DNA of 64,000 nt from Leptidea sinapis (Eukaryota > Arthropoda > Insecta > Lepidoptera > Pieridae), in the NCBI RefSeq assembly GCF_905404315.1, contig NC_066288.1:4278001-4342000 (forward strand). Reading direction: 5' to 3'. Shown piece by piece: positions 1 to 11,765 of this stretch (positions are counted from its first letter, which is position 1; every line of letters starts with the position of its first letter). Position numbers and translations under genes: made by a program. A model generated the notes under the pieces. That model had not been told where the DNA came from, did no database searches, and worked only from the letters and a program-made list of their open reading frames with translations.

Positions 1-1040
1 GCATTGCATTTAAATAACCCAAAGCGAAAGTCGTGTCGAGTCCATTTTTTAATTGCCCCCAGTGGGGCATGGGAAACACTGTTCTAGAGAGTCTGGGATT
101 TTATATGAACATACTGGGTTTGGGATAGATTTTTTTTTTATAACTACAGGCAGTTGCATCCAATATATCTTATAGATGACATATAATGTGTAATTATATA
201 AAAATAGAAAGTTAGTAACATCCGTGTCCCCCTGTCGCTATTTTGAAATGCCTAATGGCTAAATTATAATGATCTCGGATTAGTGCCGCTGACCTACTAT
301 TGTGAAGCTTACACCACGGCGAGTCATGCGTACGTTTTGTCACTCCGGTTACCAAAAACTTCGTTAAGAGACTATTACTCATAACCATAGACTTAGAAAG
401 AAGACTAGAGAGACAAAAAGCTACTTCAAAAAGTGAAAAGTCAGATAACTAAAAATTTAACTAAATATACCTCTTATGCAAACCTTTAATATTAATAAAA
501 TACAGTTATTTATATGTGCTAACTATTGATAGATTTTAAGTCAGTGCCACGCCCTGAGCAAAATGAAACTTAATATTATAAACAGCTTACTTACTGTAAT
601 TATTAAGGATGTCTGGCCACGCGTGTCTGTCCGCTTGGGTTGTGTTATTCTAGACGAGGCTATTCCGCTCAAAGTCACGCGTGGGGTGTGTAAGTACCTA
701 GTATTACATTTGGCTTGCGATGTTATTGGCACAATATTTTATACTTTTCAGGTTTTGGAGTCGGTTTTTTTAAACGTAGTTTTTTTTATAATTCTTAGTT
801 TCAGTTTATAATAATAATGTATAACAGACAAATGGTAATTCTTAAAAAATCTGTACACAATAAAACAATGATATCATCCACGTAGACAAAAATTTTCATA
901 AAAATGTTCATAAAATGAAAACTACTGGGCCAAACTATGTAAATATGTTATGGGACCAAATGGCATCTATTCTGCATCGAACTAAAGAAGAATTACGTAA
1001 ATCAGATCATAAATCTCAGCGAAATCAGCGGTGTACATAC
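1..1040. other. Unassigned AT-rich sequence
   Basis: No recognisable gene or repeat. Short frames here lack splice sites or family motifs. Two copies of the palindromic core CACGCGTG-like sequence occur near 617 and 677, without other structure. Confidence 0.5.
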
Positions 1041-1047
1041 ATAAAAA

Positions 1048-1093
1048 AAATACCGATCGAATTGAGAACCTCCTCCTTTTTGAAATCGGTTAA
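1048..1093 (-). repeat. Fragment of the GAGGAGGTTCTCAATTCG repeat
   Basis: On the minus strand this 46-bp piece starts AACCGATTTCAAAAAGGAGG and continues into the GTTCTCAATTCG motif. It is the same sequence as the opening of the two tandem units at 42.5 and 42.96 kb. Only the first part of the unit is present. Confidence 0.7.
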
Positions 1094-3084
1094 AGATAAA
1101 GATGTCGTATGATATTATTAGCTGGGAATCTAGAAGAGTTAGAGACTTAGAATACAATATTTTAATAAAATTTTTGCCAAAGACCAAGTTTGTATGCTAT
1201 TGGTAATGGCTAAATAGGAGATACTTTAAGCTATTGTAAGACCAAATTTGTACCACCCTATTTAATAGCAAATAAATGAATATGAATATGAACCGGCATG
1301 AAGCTGAGACGTATTATTCTAATTATTCATTATAACATGATCAAAAAGCGACAGAAAGTTTAATAATCAAAAGAGTGCGGCTTTATATTCAACAGAATGG
1401 GACATTTTGAGGCGGAGAGCGCCGATGGGGGAAGGTTAAGCATTTGATTAAATTTATTGATTAATTTGGAATTAAAAATCTTAAAATTCGTTGTCTTCCT
1501 TTTATTTCTGATTCTATGATAGTGCAGCAAAAAAAATGGCTTATGATGAAACCGTTCGATCGGTATTTTTATCTCGTGCAGTGGGTACAATTTCCGGTTC
1601 AACTACGCAATTATTTAAAAAGGTATGAATGCAGTAAAAAATTGTTTTTTGAATTAAAATAAAATCTTCTTTCGGTAAAATGTTAACATCTACAGTATTT
1701 ACGGTACTTTCTCTCCATGTGGCATAGTCGTGGGACGCCCTGTATATATTATGAAGAATAGTTTGACTTCAACTCAGGTAATAGTCAAGCTGTACTTTTT
1801 TACCAACAAGTACAAGTTTATAGAATCTGGGCAAATAGGTAAAATAATGCTATTAATATATAAAATTGTAAGTATTGGCAGCCAATCTAATATGGAATGA
1901 TTTGGTGAGATAAGTTAGGATTACGAACCGACAAAAACAAAAGTAAGTTACTAATAGTGAATAAATTACTTTAGAAGTGAGTTACTTTCGCGAGAGTATG
2001 TTTGAAACTTCTTTTAGCTAGATTGAGTTGGTAGAAGTGTGTATTAATAGTCGTTCGTCAGTTCCAAACAGTGAGGAGGGTGTCTGCCATCCGGACTGAA
2101 TGGGCGCAGAAGGCGGTGGGGAACGTTAATTAAACACTACCGTAACTACCTGCGATAGAGATTTTATTGATGTTATAACCATAGAGTTAGAATATACTAA
2201 CCTATAGACATCCTGACACCCCGATAATTTGTGAACAATTTTGATTTGTCAGTGCGTTCGTTAGCTATTGGTTTACTATCTACAGATAGAGATAAATTAC
2301 TACCTTCTACTGTCAGTCAGTTAGCTGTCAATAATCTGAAGCTGTCCTTTGCCTTGAATTAGGACGCGTGAATTGCAATTTCCATACAAACTTCTATCGC
2401 CGGTAAGCTATACGTCGTCCCATTGACGGACAGCGTGTACGTATAAGGTGAGTTACCGTCGATAAGTTTATCTCGACTTTTATCTCTAGTAAGCGATAGA
2501 CTGAATATTGGGAACTGGGTTAATATTCAAAATACGAAGGAGCTAATAATGCCAAGCGTGGCTGACTGTTTAAGACTTGTAGATCAAAATAGGTCACAGT
2601 AAAATATATTTGCTTTCATTTTCTGTATATCCGTTAGAGATGTTCTTCTCTTTCGCATGTCTATACGCTATGCTTTTGTCTATACGCCGATGTGTGTGTT
2701 ATTGTAACCCTATGAATATTACAAAGGGGTCAATATGTGTGAATATGAGGAAAAAAAGAGAAGTTAACTGTTTCCTATATAAGGCCTTGTTCACATACAA
2801 AGAACAACTATGAACGAATGGTATCTTGTCTTTCACTCGCCACATATACTCTCTCTGTTTCGTTCAATGGCCTTTTTTATCGTCGGAACCGCTATATGAT
2901 AAATATGTATATGTTGGTATATTATAGTAATATTTATTATTTTGTTTCTGATATCCTCACTATTATTATAAATGCGAATATGTTTGTTTTTTCATTTGTT
3001 TGATAAGCAAGCTTTAATTACTATCATGGATGCAGCCTTAAAAACTAATTTGTTTTGTATATTACTATTAAATAAAATATTATA
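1094..3084. other. Unassigned, mostly unique sequence
   Basis: No coding region is supported. Positions 1262-1295 (AATAAATGAATATGAATATG) look like the short-repeat tail of a non-LTR element, but no body is recognisable upstream. Around 2230-2510 there are motifs (CGATAAGTT, CTCTAGTAAG) shared with the MITE at 5.4 kb, so a very diverged relative may lie here. Confidence 0.4.
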
Positions 3085-3215
3085 TTTGATTAAAAAGAGA
3101 AGCCGTTGAGTTTCTTGTATGTTCTTCTCACGAGCTCTACTTTTTCCGCACATAGTAGAGTCAGTAATTCAAATTACTTAAATATATTTATTACTATTCA
3201 AAAACTCTTAGTTTA
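3085..3215 (+). mobile_element. LINE 3' tail fragment
   Basis: Contains GCCGTTGAGTTTCTTGTATG followed by TTCTTCTCACGAGCTCTAC, a decayed version of the 3' untranslated end also seen at 26785-26921 and 46380-46530. No reverse transcriptase sequence remains. The family call is from recollection of lepidopteran LINE tails. Confidence 0.5.
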
Positions 3216-3406
3216 AGTATGTTTTTCAATAGATTGCCAGAGATGCAATTAATCCCGAAATTTTTAAGAGTTCCCGAGGGAGCGTGATGAAAGTAAAAGT
3301 AAATTTAAAACTATTGAAGGACGAGAAATTTATTATAATGGGAAGAGGTTACTTTTACGACAAAAATATAGATCCTACACGCCGCATCGGGTGCAAATTT
3401 GATTTT

Positions 3407-3712
3407 ATATTTCATGACAATAAGGGATGAGTCAAGCAGGACGTTCATCTGATGCTAATTGATACGCCCTGCCCATTACAATGTAGTACCGCTAAGGTTT
3501 CTTGAAAATCCCAAACATTCTGATCGGCACCACAATTGCGCTCATCTCTTTAAGACATAAGATGTTAAGTCTGATTTGCCCAGTAATTTCAATAGCTACG
3601 GCGCCCTTCAGACCGAAGCACAGTAATTTTTAGACATTACTGCTTCACGGCAGTAATAGCATCCGTTGTGGTACCCATAATCTAGCCGGCATCCTGTGCA
3701 AAGGAGCCAGAT
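3407..3712 (-). repeat. Repeat A copy 1 (SINE-like)
   Basis: Full-length diverged copy of a ~300-bp family. Its sense strand starts GGCTCCTTTGCACAGGATGC, passes GGGTACCACAACGG, and ends TCCCTTATTGTCATG before an A-rich tail; here that strand is the minus strand. The central inverted repeat (GTGCCGCTCAG ... CTGAGCGGCAC in better copies) is partly eroded. No tRNA-like head is visible, so it is either a SINE without a clear tRNA origin or the 3' end of a larger non-LTR element. Confidence 0.75.
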
Positions 3713-3989
3713 TCCAGATTTAGAGGTACAGAGGCGACACAAACTGAAGCTAAAAGTTTATGTTCTGGATTTTGGAAATCTCAACGGAAGTAAGTTATTG
3801 AAAGCAACATGAGACCCAGTTATTCCGACTGATAAGTTGACACTTAAGCCGAGTGCCCTCGGCGCTGGGGCGTGTTCCTTTCATAGAGTCACGAACACGG
3901 GTGCGGCTTATCCAGAACGTGCCAATTCTGCTGCGCTGTGCAAAGCCAGGACTTACCTAATATCTAATGTTGTTCAACGAAATAGAATA

Positions 3990-4290
3990 CTGCATTATAA
4001 TATATAATATAATATTGACACACTCTTACACAAGTTATCTTGCCCCAAACTGCACAAAAAATACACACTTCTATAGCCTGTACTATGGGTACAAGACAAC
4101 GATATATTTAATACAATATACTTACTTAAACATACATAAATACATATAAACAATAATACAAATAATCATCCATGACGCGGAAACAAGTATTCTTATTCAT
4201 CATATAAATGGTTGCACCTACCAGGATTCGAACCCGGGACCTCTAGCTCAGTAGGCCGGGTCACTAACCACTGGGCTGTAGGGGTATTAT
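3990..4290 (-). mobile_element. tRNA-derived SINE
   Basis: Read on the minus strand, the first ~75 nt form a tRNA-like head with an A-box-like CAGCCCAGTGGTTAG and a perfect B box GGTTCGAATCC, the internal RNA polymerase III promoter. A non-tRNA body follows, containing GTACCCATAGTACAGGC and TTGGGGCAAGATAA, and the element fades into TA-rich sequence. The head is not an intact tRNA: the anticodon arm and acceptor stem do not pair well, so I call a SINE rather than a tRNA gene. Confidence 0.75.
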
Positions 4291-4384
4291 AACGATAATG
4301 TAAATAAATCAGCCATTTGCAATGTCATTGAAAATTCAGAATCATTTTTTTTAATTCAAATTGTGTAAATTATCCTAACGTCGT

Positions 4385-4512
4385 GAGGTTTTCTTGACTG
4401 TTAATTCGGCTAATTTATATCTATCACCAATTCGACACACGTTTCGCCTCAACACGAGGCATTATCAGTAGATGTTGACTTGCTGAATTCTGAATCAAGA
4501 CTGGTCTCCTTG
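4385..4512 (+). repeat. Truncated copy of the CGTTTCGCCTC inverted-repeat element
   Basis: Shares TTCTTGACTGTTAATTCGGC, CACCAATTCGACACACG and CGCCTCAACACGAGGCAT with the better copy at 21320-21480. The left terminal repeat is recognisable; the right one is lost. Non-coding. Confidence 0.6.
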
Positions 4513-4564
4513 GATATATAAAAATCAAATTTAAAAGTAGTTTATAGGAATTCTAGAATCTATT

Positions 4565-4615
4565 TAAAAAAGTTGTGCCTTAGAAGAACGGGCGCAAGAT
4601 ATAAGCGGGGGTTTT
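4565..4615 (-). mobile_element. LINE 3' tail scrap
   Basis: The minus strand reads CCCGCTTATATCTTGCGCCC, a decayed form of the GCCCGCTGACTTTCTTGCGC motif at 26.79 kb. About 50 bp survive. Confidence 0.45.
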
Positions 4616-4716
4616 TTTTAATTTTATTGTATTACAAATAAATGGATTTCATGATTTTCAAGATGTGGTATCGCTTGTAAGTTTATTTATCTTATAGTAA
4701 ATTTATATATGTATAA

Positions 4717-5071
4717 CTAGTGGACCCGACAGACGTTGTCCTGTACACACGTCTTAAATTTGAAAAATCGGTCGAGCCGTTAGGAGGAGTTCACTAACAT
4801 ACACAGGAGCAGGAGAATTATATTATATGGACCGAATTGAGAATCTAAACCAATCTCAAATTCACTGGAACACAAAAAAATCATCAAAATAGGTCAAGCC
4901 ATTTAGGAGGTAGTTGAATTGTGAATCTAAACCATTCTCGAATCTACCTGAAGACACACAGAAAGTTTCATTAATATCGGTCCAACAGTTTAGGAGGAGT
5001 TCAGTTACAACAGACACACAAAAGAAATATATATATATCCTAATATATATATATATATATATATATTAAGA
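4717..5071 (-). mobile_element. Non-autonomous Helitron
   Basis: On the minus strand it begins TCTTAATATATATA and ends GACAACGTCTGTCGGGTCCA then CTAG, followed by T. A 5' TC, a 3' CTAG and insertion between A and T are Helitron hallmarks. It has no coding capacity. Internally it repeats a GGTCCAACAGTTTAGGAGG-type unit, and the TA-rich left portion (5027-5067) is an expanded (TA)n tract. It is nearly the same element as the copy at 14393-14833. Confidence 0.7.
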
Positions 5072-5410
5072 TATACCTATAGATAATAATTAAATAAGAT
5101 GACGAGATATATTAATTTCTTCTGTAAATGAAAAGAAATTTATTGTGGCTATAACGTTTTAAGCTGAACTATTACAGCCAAAGATGTGGTACGACGCTTG
5201 TAAACGGATCATATTTACAACATAATACTTGCTTTGATCAACGATATTTTATTACGTACACAATGATATGTCATGGTCGCACCATCTAAATCTGCAATGA
5301 ACAAACACAATCGCAAGTTGTATGTTGATTGTTTCGAAATATTAACATAATTGGATTCCCATGATGCGAAATTGAACACTCCTTCATCTCTAGCGACCGA
5401 ATTCCTCTAA
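5072..5410. other. Unassigned sequence
   Basis: No gene or recognised repeat between the Helitron and the MITE. The frame at 5286-5471 (minus) has no family motif and no splice context. Confidence 0.4.
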
Positions 5411-5624
5411 CGGCCGTTTTCAATAACGTATCTCTAGTTACAGATACATTGCTGTCACCGTTTAATGACAAGATCTTTTCTATCCATAGTTATGTCCAAT
5501 ATAGCTATAGTCCAATGCTTTATGTCGATAAGTTATTGAAATGTAAGTAAGCGTTAAAGGACAGATTTGTCTACCTCTAGTAAGTTAAACTAAGGATAGA
5601 TAGATAGATTATTAAAAACGGCCG
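5411..5624. mobile_element. TAA-flanked MITE
   Basis: A 214-bp element starts CGGCCGTTTTCAATAACGTA, and its other end, read on the minus strand, starts CGGCCGTTTTTAATAATCTA. It is flanked directly by TAA at 5408-5410 and 5625-5627. Terminal inverted repeats with a 3-bp TAA duplication point to a non-autonomous PIF/Harbinger-type element (inference). No coding capacity. Because the termini are palindromic, the exact edge could shift by one or two bases. Confidence 0.65.
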
Positions 5625-7147
5625 TAAGCCAATGACATACCAATAGAATAACAATAATATAACATGTGTTAAATACAAAAAACTGAGAATAATAAAAAAA
5701 GTACAGCACTACTAGACAAGTAGATAATATTATATAATATTGTTTCGTATCATTATCAGTCGTTTACATTACATATGCGAGCTTCAAGAAAATGTGATCC
5801 ATATTCTTTATTTACTAATTACGTCCATTCACACCAATACGGTCTACATGCATTCTTTTGAAACATTGTCCATCAGACATATATCTGTAAGACAATTCTT
5901 GAACAATTCCCAAGATGCAAAATTGAAAAATTTCGTCCTACTTATTGAACAATTCCATCCAAACCAATATAACAAGTCTAGAATAAGAAAACTAGGGAAT
6001 AAGCTGAGAATTCTAAATCGTTTGGAAAGCAAGGGTGTAGACGTCTTAAGGCTATTTGCGATAGCTTATTGAGAACAAACATCGGCGTTGCAAGCTGCTG
6101 TTGGCAAATACGACGTAGCGAACAGGCCACAGATGTCTTTATACGATTCAACTTCAAAGAGCGCATCGGCAAACAAGATTATCGTGAAATTCTTTCTCCT
6201 TTTAATCTTATCCATCTAAATGAAATTCTGTTTTATTGTTTCGACCGTACGTGTAATGCGGTGTATTTTATTTGAGATCAGTACATTTTTAGAGTAAGTA
6301 CCTATAAGAATCTCATGACTTTTTGCATCGCGTTCTGTGACGAGATATTTTTAATTAAGTTTAGTCATAGTGATGCTATTCCATAAGTTCATAACATCTG
6401 TGACAACTAACTCATCACTTCCAGCTTGTTGTATGGAACCAATTATGCAACAGTACTTTTTTATGTCGTGTCTCATTTTCATATGGCATCTTGCGTATAT
6501 GTTATTATAGGCTTCACAGTGGGAAAATTTCAAACTGAGGCTGAAATGCGCTTTAAATGCCCTTTTATTTAGTGAACGTAAGTAAACATAAGGCGTTTAA
6601 ATTATGTGTTGGAATCTATTTTCAACCGACTTCATGTTATGAAAGACGATGTAAATTGGAGTATAGTTTTATGTTTCTCAGCACTTCACGTAAGTTAAAA
6701 AATTCTACTTATGAATTTGAGTTATGCATATGACCATTTAGGAACAGTTCAGCTTTAGTTTAGATAAGTAGTGTCTAGCATATTAGAAATGACATCAAAA
6801 AGAATTCTAAAGGAATCAATTTTGAGAAAATAAATTCCTTTTATGCCTTTTTTATGCCTTCTTAATTAAAAGAAGTGGCCAGAAACTCAATACATCCAAT
6901 AAATTTTGAAGCAATATATTTACAGCTCCACCGTTTTAAAATTTAAAGTGATGCAACAAGATTCTCAAAAGTTTCAACTTGAAATACTTAAGTGAAAAAA
7001 TAAAAGATGACAATTAATAATAAAAAAACCGCAAAAGTTATTGAGTACAGTGGATGTATCAATTCACACACACTGATTAAAAAATTATTTCTGATGAGGG
7101 AAACAATGAGTAATTAAGCAGATCCCTCAAATATTTTACACAATATA
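5625..7147. other. Unassigned sequence with a 110-codon open frame
   Basis: The plus-strand frame at 5740-6072 (110 aa) begins with ATG, but I recognise no domain; it is rich in I, N and L as expected of AT-rich chance frames and has no polyadenylation signal close by. The remaining sequence shows no gene or clear repeat. Confidence 0.4.
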
Positions 7148-7457
7148 GAATTTCTTCCATGGTGCCATCGAACTCTTGCACGATACGCCACAAGTTAGGA
7201 TATCATCCCCACCATCTGAATGCGTCCTCCACAGTGCGGTTTTTAAGCTTTCTTCCTCGTACTACAACGCTGTGGAATGAGCTTCCTTGTGCGGTGTTTC
7301 CGGGACGATACAACATGGGAACCTTCAAAACAAGCGCGTACACCTTCCTTAAAGGCCGGCAACGCTCTTGTGTTGCAAGAGAATGTGGGCGGCGGTGATC
7401 ACTTAACAACAGGTGACCTGTACGCTCGTTTGTCCTCCTATTCCATAAAAAAAAAGT
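7148..7457 (+). mobile_element. 5'-truncated LINE (LWNELP family), C-terminus and tail
   Basis: Encodes, in a broken frame, the last ~70 residues of a non-LTR ORF2: a CTIRHKLGYHPHHL segment, then [20 protein letters not shown] and FLKGRQRS, followed by the 3' UTR (GGGCGGCGGTGATCACTTAA, CGTTTGTCCTCCTATTCC) and an A tail at 7448-7456. 5' truncation is normal for this class. Eight relatives lie in this window. Confidence 0.85.
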
Positions 7458-7486
7458 AGAGGATGTTCCACAGATAGGCCCACTAC

Positions 7487-7727
7487 CAGTTGGAGGTTGC
7501 ACAGGATGCCGGCTAGATTATGGGTACAACAACGGCGCCTATTTCTGCCGTGAAGCAGTTATGTATAAGCATTAATGTGTTTCGGTCTGAAGAGCGCCGT
7601 AGCTAGTGAACTAACTGTCGTATGTCTTAAGGTGACGCGCGTAATTGTAGTGCCGCTCAGACTTTTTGGGTTTTTTCAATAATCCTGAGCGATACTGCAT
7701 TAGTCCCTTATTTTCATAAAAAAAATA
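7487..7727 (+). repeat. Repeat A copy 2
   Basis: Starts CCAGTTGGAGG, contains GGGTACAACAACGGCGCC and GTAGTGCCGCTCAGAC, and ends TCCCTTATTTTCATA with an A run. The segment between the two hairpin arms and part of the tail are deleted. It lies 30 bp after the A tail of the LINE copy, the same strand order as elsewhere. Confidence 0.75.
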
Positions 7728-8095
7728 GGCCCATAGAGGGAAAGTATCTAATATTCAACATAGAAAATTTCACTGAAAAAACACTTCCTGATCTGTGAGA
7801 AGTAACGAAGTTAGGCAGATAGCGAAGTGATTCTATAATACTTCTTTTTTACATTAATATGAGCAAAAATCCGTCAATTACATAAATTATTTTTCTTCCT
7901 GAGCTAACGAAATCTTATACGATACTTCCATATTTAACCGTCAAACATTTCATCTGAAAAGAAACATTTTAACAATGATGTTGTAAAATAATAACAAAAA
8001 CCTACAAAGCGAGATAAGTAAGTACCTACTGTTGCTAACGAAGCGAATGTCCTTGAAAACATCGTACTTGTTCTATACATAAGTACATAAAGTAC
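7728..8095. other. Unassigned AT-rich sequence
   Basis: Nothing recognised. Confidence 0.4.
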
Positions 8096-8099
8096 ATAG

Positions 8100-8200
8100 G
8101 TACCTGCAGCAGACGCGACAAGTGCCCCGCGCGGGCATCGAACCGGCTCCTAGCAGGTTTCCTTCACCAATCCACTCGTCATCCGTCAACCGATATTATG
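8100..8200 (-). mobile_element. tRNA-like SINE head remnant
   Basis: The minus strand carries a B-box match GGTTCGATGCC preceded by GAGTGGATTGGTGAAGG. The region resembles a tRNA-derived SINE head, but no clear body or tail is seen, and the A box is weak. Confidence 0.4.
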
Positions 8201-9934
8201 TAACGAAGACCTGACTGTAACGAGTTTGTACACTTTTGGAAGTGCGGTAAGTGAGAATTATCATAATTTTATGTTGCCGTCGAAAGGGTCTAAGTGAAGG
8301 CCGTAACGAGTGGGGGAAATTGAGCTGTAAGGAGATTGCGTTACAGTTTATTTACCGATGAATTTATATTGTTTGTTTTGTGAATGTTAGTAAAACATAC
8401 ACTCTCAATTTACCTAATTTAAAATGGGAAATATTCGATACCAGAGTACCTGCTAGTATAAAATGCGTTGTACCTACTATGCAACATACAGACATTGTTC
8501 ACAATGTTACTACGATAAAACTGATGATAGTGGGAAGTGAAATTTTCCAAATATAAGTTCTGATATGTGACAAATCTTATAACAGCGTTTTCAATCGTTT
8601 ATTGTTGACCAACATTGTCTAGGATCTGGCGGCTTGAAACTGCAGGTATCTGTTTTTTGGATTAAACTCAATTTTTATGATTCGATGGGTGGCAAAATGG
8701 ATGAATAGATAACCGCAGGATAAACGGATCCAGTTTAGGTTTTATTAGATAATCTCAGATTCATGTTTTAGGTGATACCAACATCATTTGGGAGATAATG
8801 AGAAGTATAGAACATGGGAATAGAAAAAATATGGTTACCAGCTTTAAGTCAGCAAGTTGATAATATACACTTATATATATATTTTGTTGAATTATATACG
8901 TATAAAAATAAAATTGAATTTTTTCTACACTACACATCACATAGTTGTCTTTAAAATAAATTCAGTATATTATACAAAGCAACAATAATCAGCCGCCTCC
9001 AAAATCAAGCGGCCGGATCTCGTACTATGTATTGCTCAACAAAATTTAATACAAATTCAGTTCAAAATTGCTAGCCAAGATGGCGGAAATTTTATTTAAT
9101 AAATTTAATTAATATTCGTGATGTGTCGCTAGGTGATGTGAAACAAAATATATAATTATGGTATTATTTCGATATCTTAACTCAATTATATCGCATGCCA
9201 ACAAAATTTAATACATTTATTTCACGTCGTTCAACAGTTCGACAGTTCAAATCGCATGCAATTAGTTTTGATCAATTAAAATCGAACCATCAGGACCCAT
9301 GTCGCCTTGTCCTAACCTACCGTGTCCAAATGTAAAAAAAAAAATAACTGTCAACAAAATTTTGTAGTTGGTGCCAGTGCCAAGTTAAACGTATAAATTT
9401 CGATATTCAATGCTTATATTTTTATGTCCGAACAAAATAATTACATTCGTCTCTGGTAATAAAATGATATAAATAATTTTATTTAGTTATTACTTTTTAT
9501 TACCTTGTTTTACAGTATATAAAAAGATATTATAATACATATGCATGATAGATAGAAGTCATTATTTGTATTTTATTTTGTTCTGTTTTTGCTATCAATC
9601 CGTTTAAGACTTAAGAGTTGAAGTACGGTTGACTTGACAAGGAGGATCCCCATTTCGTATTCTCTTTTAAAATCGACGCTTCAGATGTCATTGTCAGTTG
9701 CCAAATCCATTATTGCAAGTTTTTTCGGGCACTTTTTATGAGTGGCTTGGCTAGACTGGTGGCCAGACGACTTGGCTGTCTTTTTAGCGTTTTGGCATAC
9801 GTCTGCTTCCTCGTTTAATGTGTTAATTTTTAGTTGTTGCTGTGCAGGATGATTTTTATAAATAATATAAATCGTTTTTTTTTCAGGAGTAACTGAATAA
9901 TCTTAAAAAGCAAAGTAATTCTGGCACTGAATTA
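8201..9934. other. Unassigned AT-rich sequence
   Basis: No gene seen. The 14-base string CAACAAAATTTAAT occurs twice (near 9038 and 9200), which may mark a diverged duplication. No element boundaries could be drawn. Confidence 0.4.
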
Positions 9935-10008
9935 TAATGGGCAGGGCGTATCAATTACCATCAGCTGAACGTCTTGCTCGTCTCGTCCCTTATTTTCATA
10001 AAAAAAAC
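9935..10008 (+). repeat. Repeat A copy 3, tail only
   Basis: Holds only the last ~70 bp of the family: GGGCAGGGCGTATCAATTAC, AGCTGAACGTCTTGCTCG and TCCCTTATTTTCATA followed by an A run. This is a 5'-truncated copy, which supports insertion by target-primed reverse transcription. Confidence 0.7.
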
Positions 10009-10721
10009 TATAACTACACACCTATTTTATGTTTATTTATTTCTACTTACGTTATTTCGTTTTTTTGACCAGCTATATATAATATCATTTAATAACTAAA
10101 CGAATGAGGCGCAGTAAAATGAACCTCGGGTTTAGGTAGTAGGTACTGTCTTGTACATATTCTTTGGTAGGATAAACAAAATTGCCTGTGTAAAAAATTG
10201 TGTGTATAAAATATCTGGTAGCCAGATTTCATCTATTGTACCCACATGTCTTGGTTCATCCGGTTGTGGTAGTTAGTTAAGAAATGAATCTGAATTACCT
10301 ACCACTAGGTTGGAATTGTGTTCATCCGTTGTTAGCTGATATTAACATTGATGTCGATACGTAGGGCCGCACGGTTTGATCGATTCGAAGTAGGAACCTA
10401 TTTTTAGTAATAATCGATACGGTAAGGCATGCCACGAGGTTCGTTTATGGTTAAATACATTAATATTTACTTGTATTACTAAATAATATCCTTTTTTTGT
10501 AGGTAGAGCAAAAACACTCTACTGCAACACCAGAGGATAACAAGAACGATGCCGCCTTTTTGAAAAGTGTACTTTTTTTGAAGATACCCATGTGGTAGTG
10601 TGTTTGGAACACCGCGCAAAGAAAGAACCTTCAAATCCGCACTATAGAGGTACGCAACACATCCAGATAGAGAAAATGATAGGCAAGATTGTGGCGTTTC
10701 GTGAGGAGGTGTAATTTAGCT
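10009..10721. other. Unassigned sequence
   Basis: No gene or repeat boundary recognised. Confidence 0.4.
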
Positions 10722-10875
10722 GCAGGAATCAGGTGAAACAGCTCTTCGGAACACTCCCCGTGATAAATGCGGTATATGAAGCGAAATTTCTACGCAACGC
10801 CAAGTGATCTAGCCGCGCTGATACTGGAGTGCGCCAGACTAGATGAGAGCAATGCTCCATATGGGGTACTGACGA
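10722..10875 (-). mobile_element. LWNELP-family LINE fragment
   Basis: The minus strand encodes a scrambled piece of the ORF2 C-terminal region: a PHMEHCSHL segment, then RLDHLALRRNFAS and GSVPKSCFT. These match the segments PHMEYCCHLW and RLDHLALRRDVASL of the copy at 18.8 kb, with the intervening part deleted and the tail missing. Confidence 0.75.
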
Positions 10876-11689
10876 CGCTTAGATATCGCAAGAGCGTTTT
10901 GCCGCGTAATAATCGGTTGTGTTTCCAACTTGCACTTTTTTGGATTGACCTTTGTACCCAGCGCCACTGCCCAGTTTCGATAAGCAAATTAAGGGCAGTA
11001 TGTGATTATGCCAAAAACAGTTTGGACAGACCAAAATTATGTACAGATCGCGACCTAAGGCATTCAGCATTATGCCCGTTTGACGACACACACAGCGGGG
11101 GGGATCTATGCAAGCACGTCGTTAATTGACAAAATAACACAGTCCACGGCACGATCCGTTTCTGCCTTACCACTATGGGGCCTGTAGACACATGAGTAGA
11201 TGCGAACGCAATCCTGAAAGTTTACATGCAGCCAGAAAGTAGACAGCTGCCCTCAAAATTGCCGAAGCAGCAGATTATCGACACTAGCCTTCGCGAAAGG
11301 TAACAAAAGGTATAAGGTATACTGTACACTCGCACGGAACTGGCGCCAACTCTGTCTATCTGGTCCGTTCATTCTGTTAAAGGACGGCTGCGTGACTCTT
11401 CCACACCGAATAGCACTCAGGCGCCTTAGTCTAGTGACACCTATGGGCCTGAGACTTCCCTATTAAATTTACGCCCCAGGGAAGCATTTAGTGTTGGGAA
11501 ACTAGCAATACGAGTGGGAAGTACAACCGAGCAATATGGCTCAATAGTATGTGATAACTGCGGCCTCTCTTGTCATATTTTGACGTCGTTGAATCACAAG
11601 ATGGTTGCCGATCTTATAGATATATAAGGCGTCGAATAAACGTCCTACATAATATGAAATTTGAATTCCGAAATCACGTTAGTACGTGG
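10876..11689. other. Unassigned, relatively GC-rich region, probably a decayed element
   Basis: Less AT-rich than its surroundings, with several short frames on both strands. The plus-strand string IVCDNCGLSCH near 11550 vaguely resembles a Cys/His segment of lepidopteran transposon ORFs I remember, but it is too short to assign. Stops interrupt every frame. Confidence 0.3.
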
Positions 11690-11765
11690 CGAGCAATAAT
11701 CGAACCGGCGACACCTTAGTGAGAGACAACGGTTCTACCAATCGCGCAACCGACGCCTTTTATAA
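11690..11765 (-). mobile_element. tRNA-like SINE head
   Basis: The minus strand reads GGCGTCGGTTGCGCGATTGG (A-box region) and CGCCGGTTCGATTATTGCTC (B-box region). The spacing fits a tRNA-derived promoter. No body is recognisable; the acceptor-stem ends do not pair, so it is not a functional tRNA gene. Confidence 0.5.

Noticed and set aside
4208..4285. tRNA gene on the minus strand
   Set aside because: The B box is perfect, but the acceptor stem and anticodon arm do not pair, and a SINE body follows directly.
5740..6072. 110-codon open frame as a gene
   Set aside because: Composition is typical of AT-rich chance frames and no motif is recognisable.
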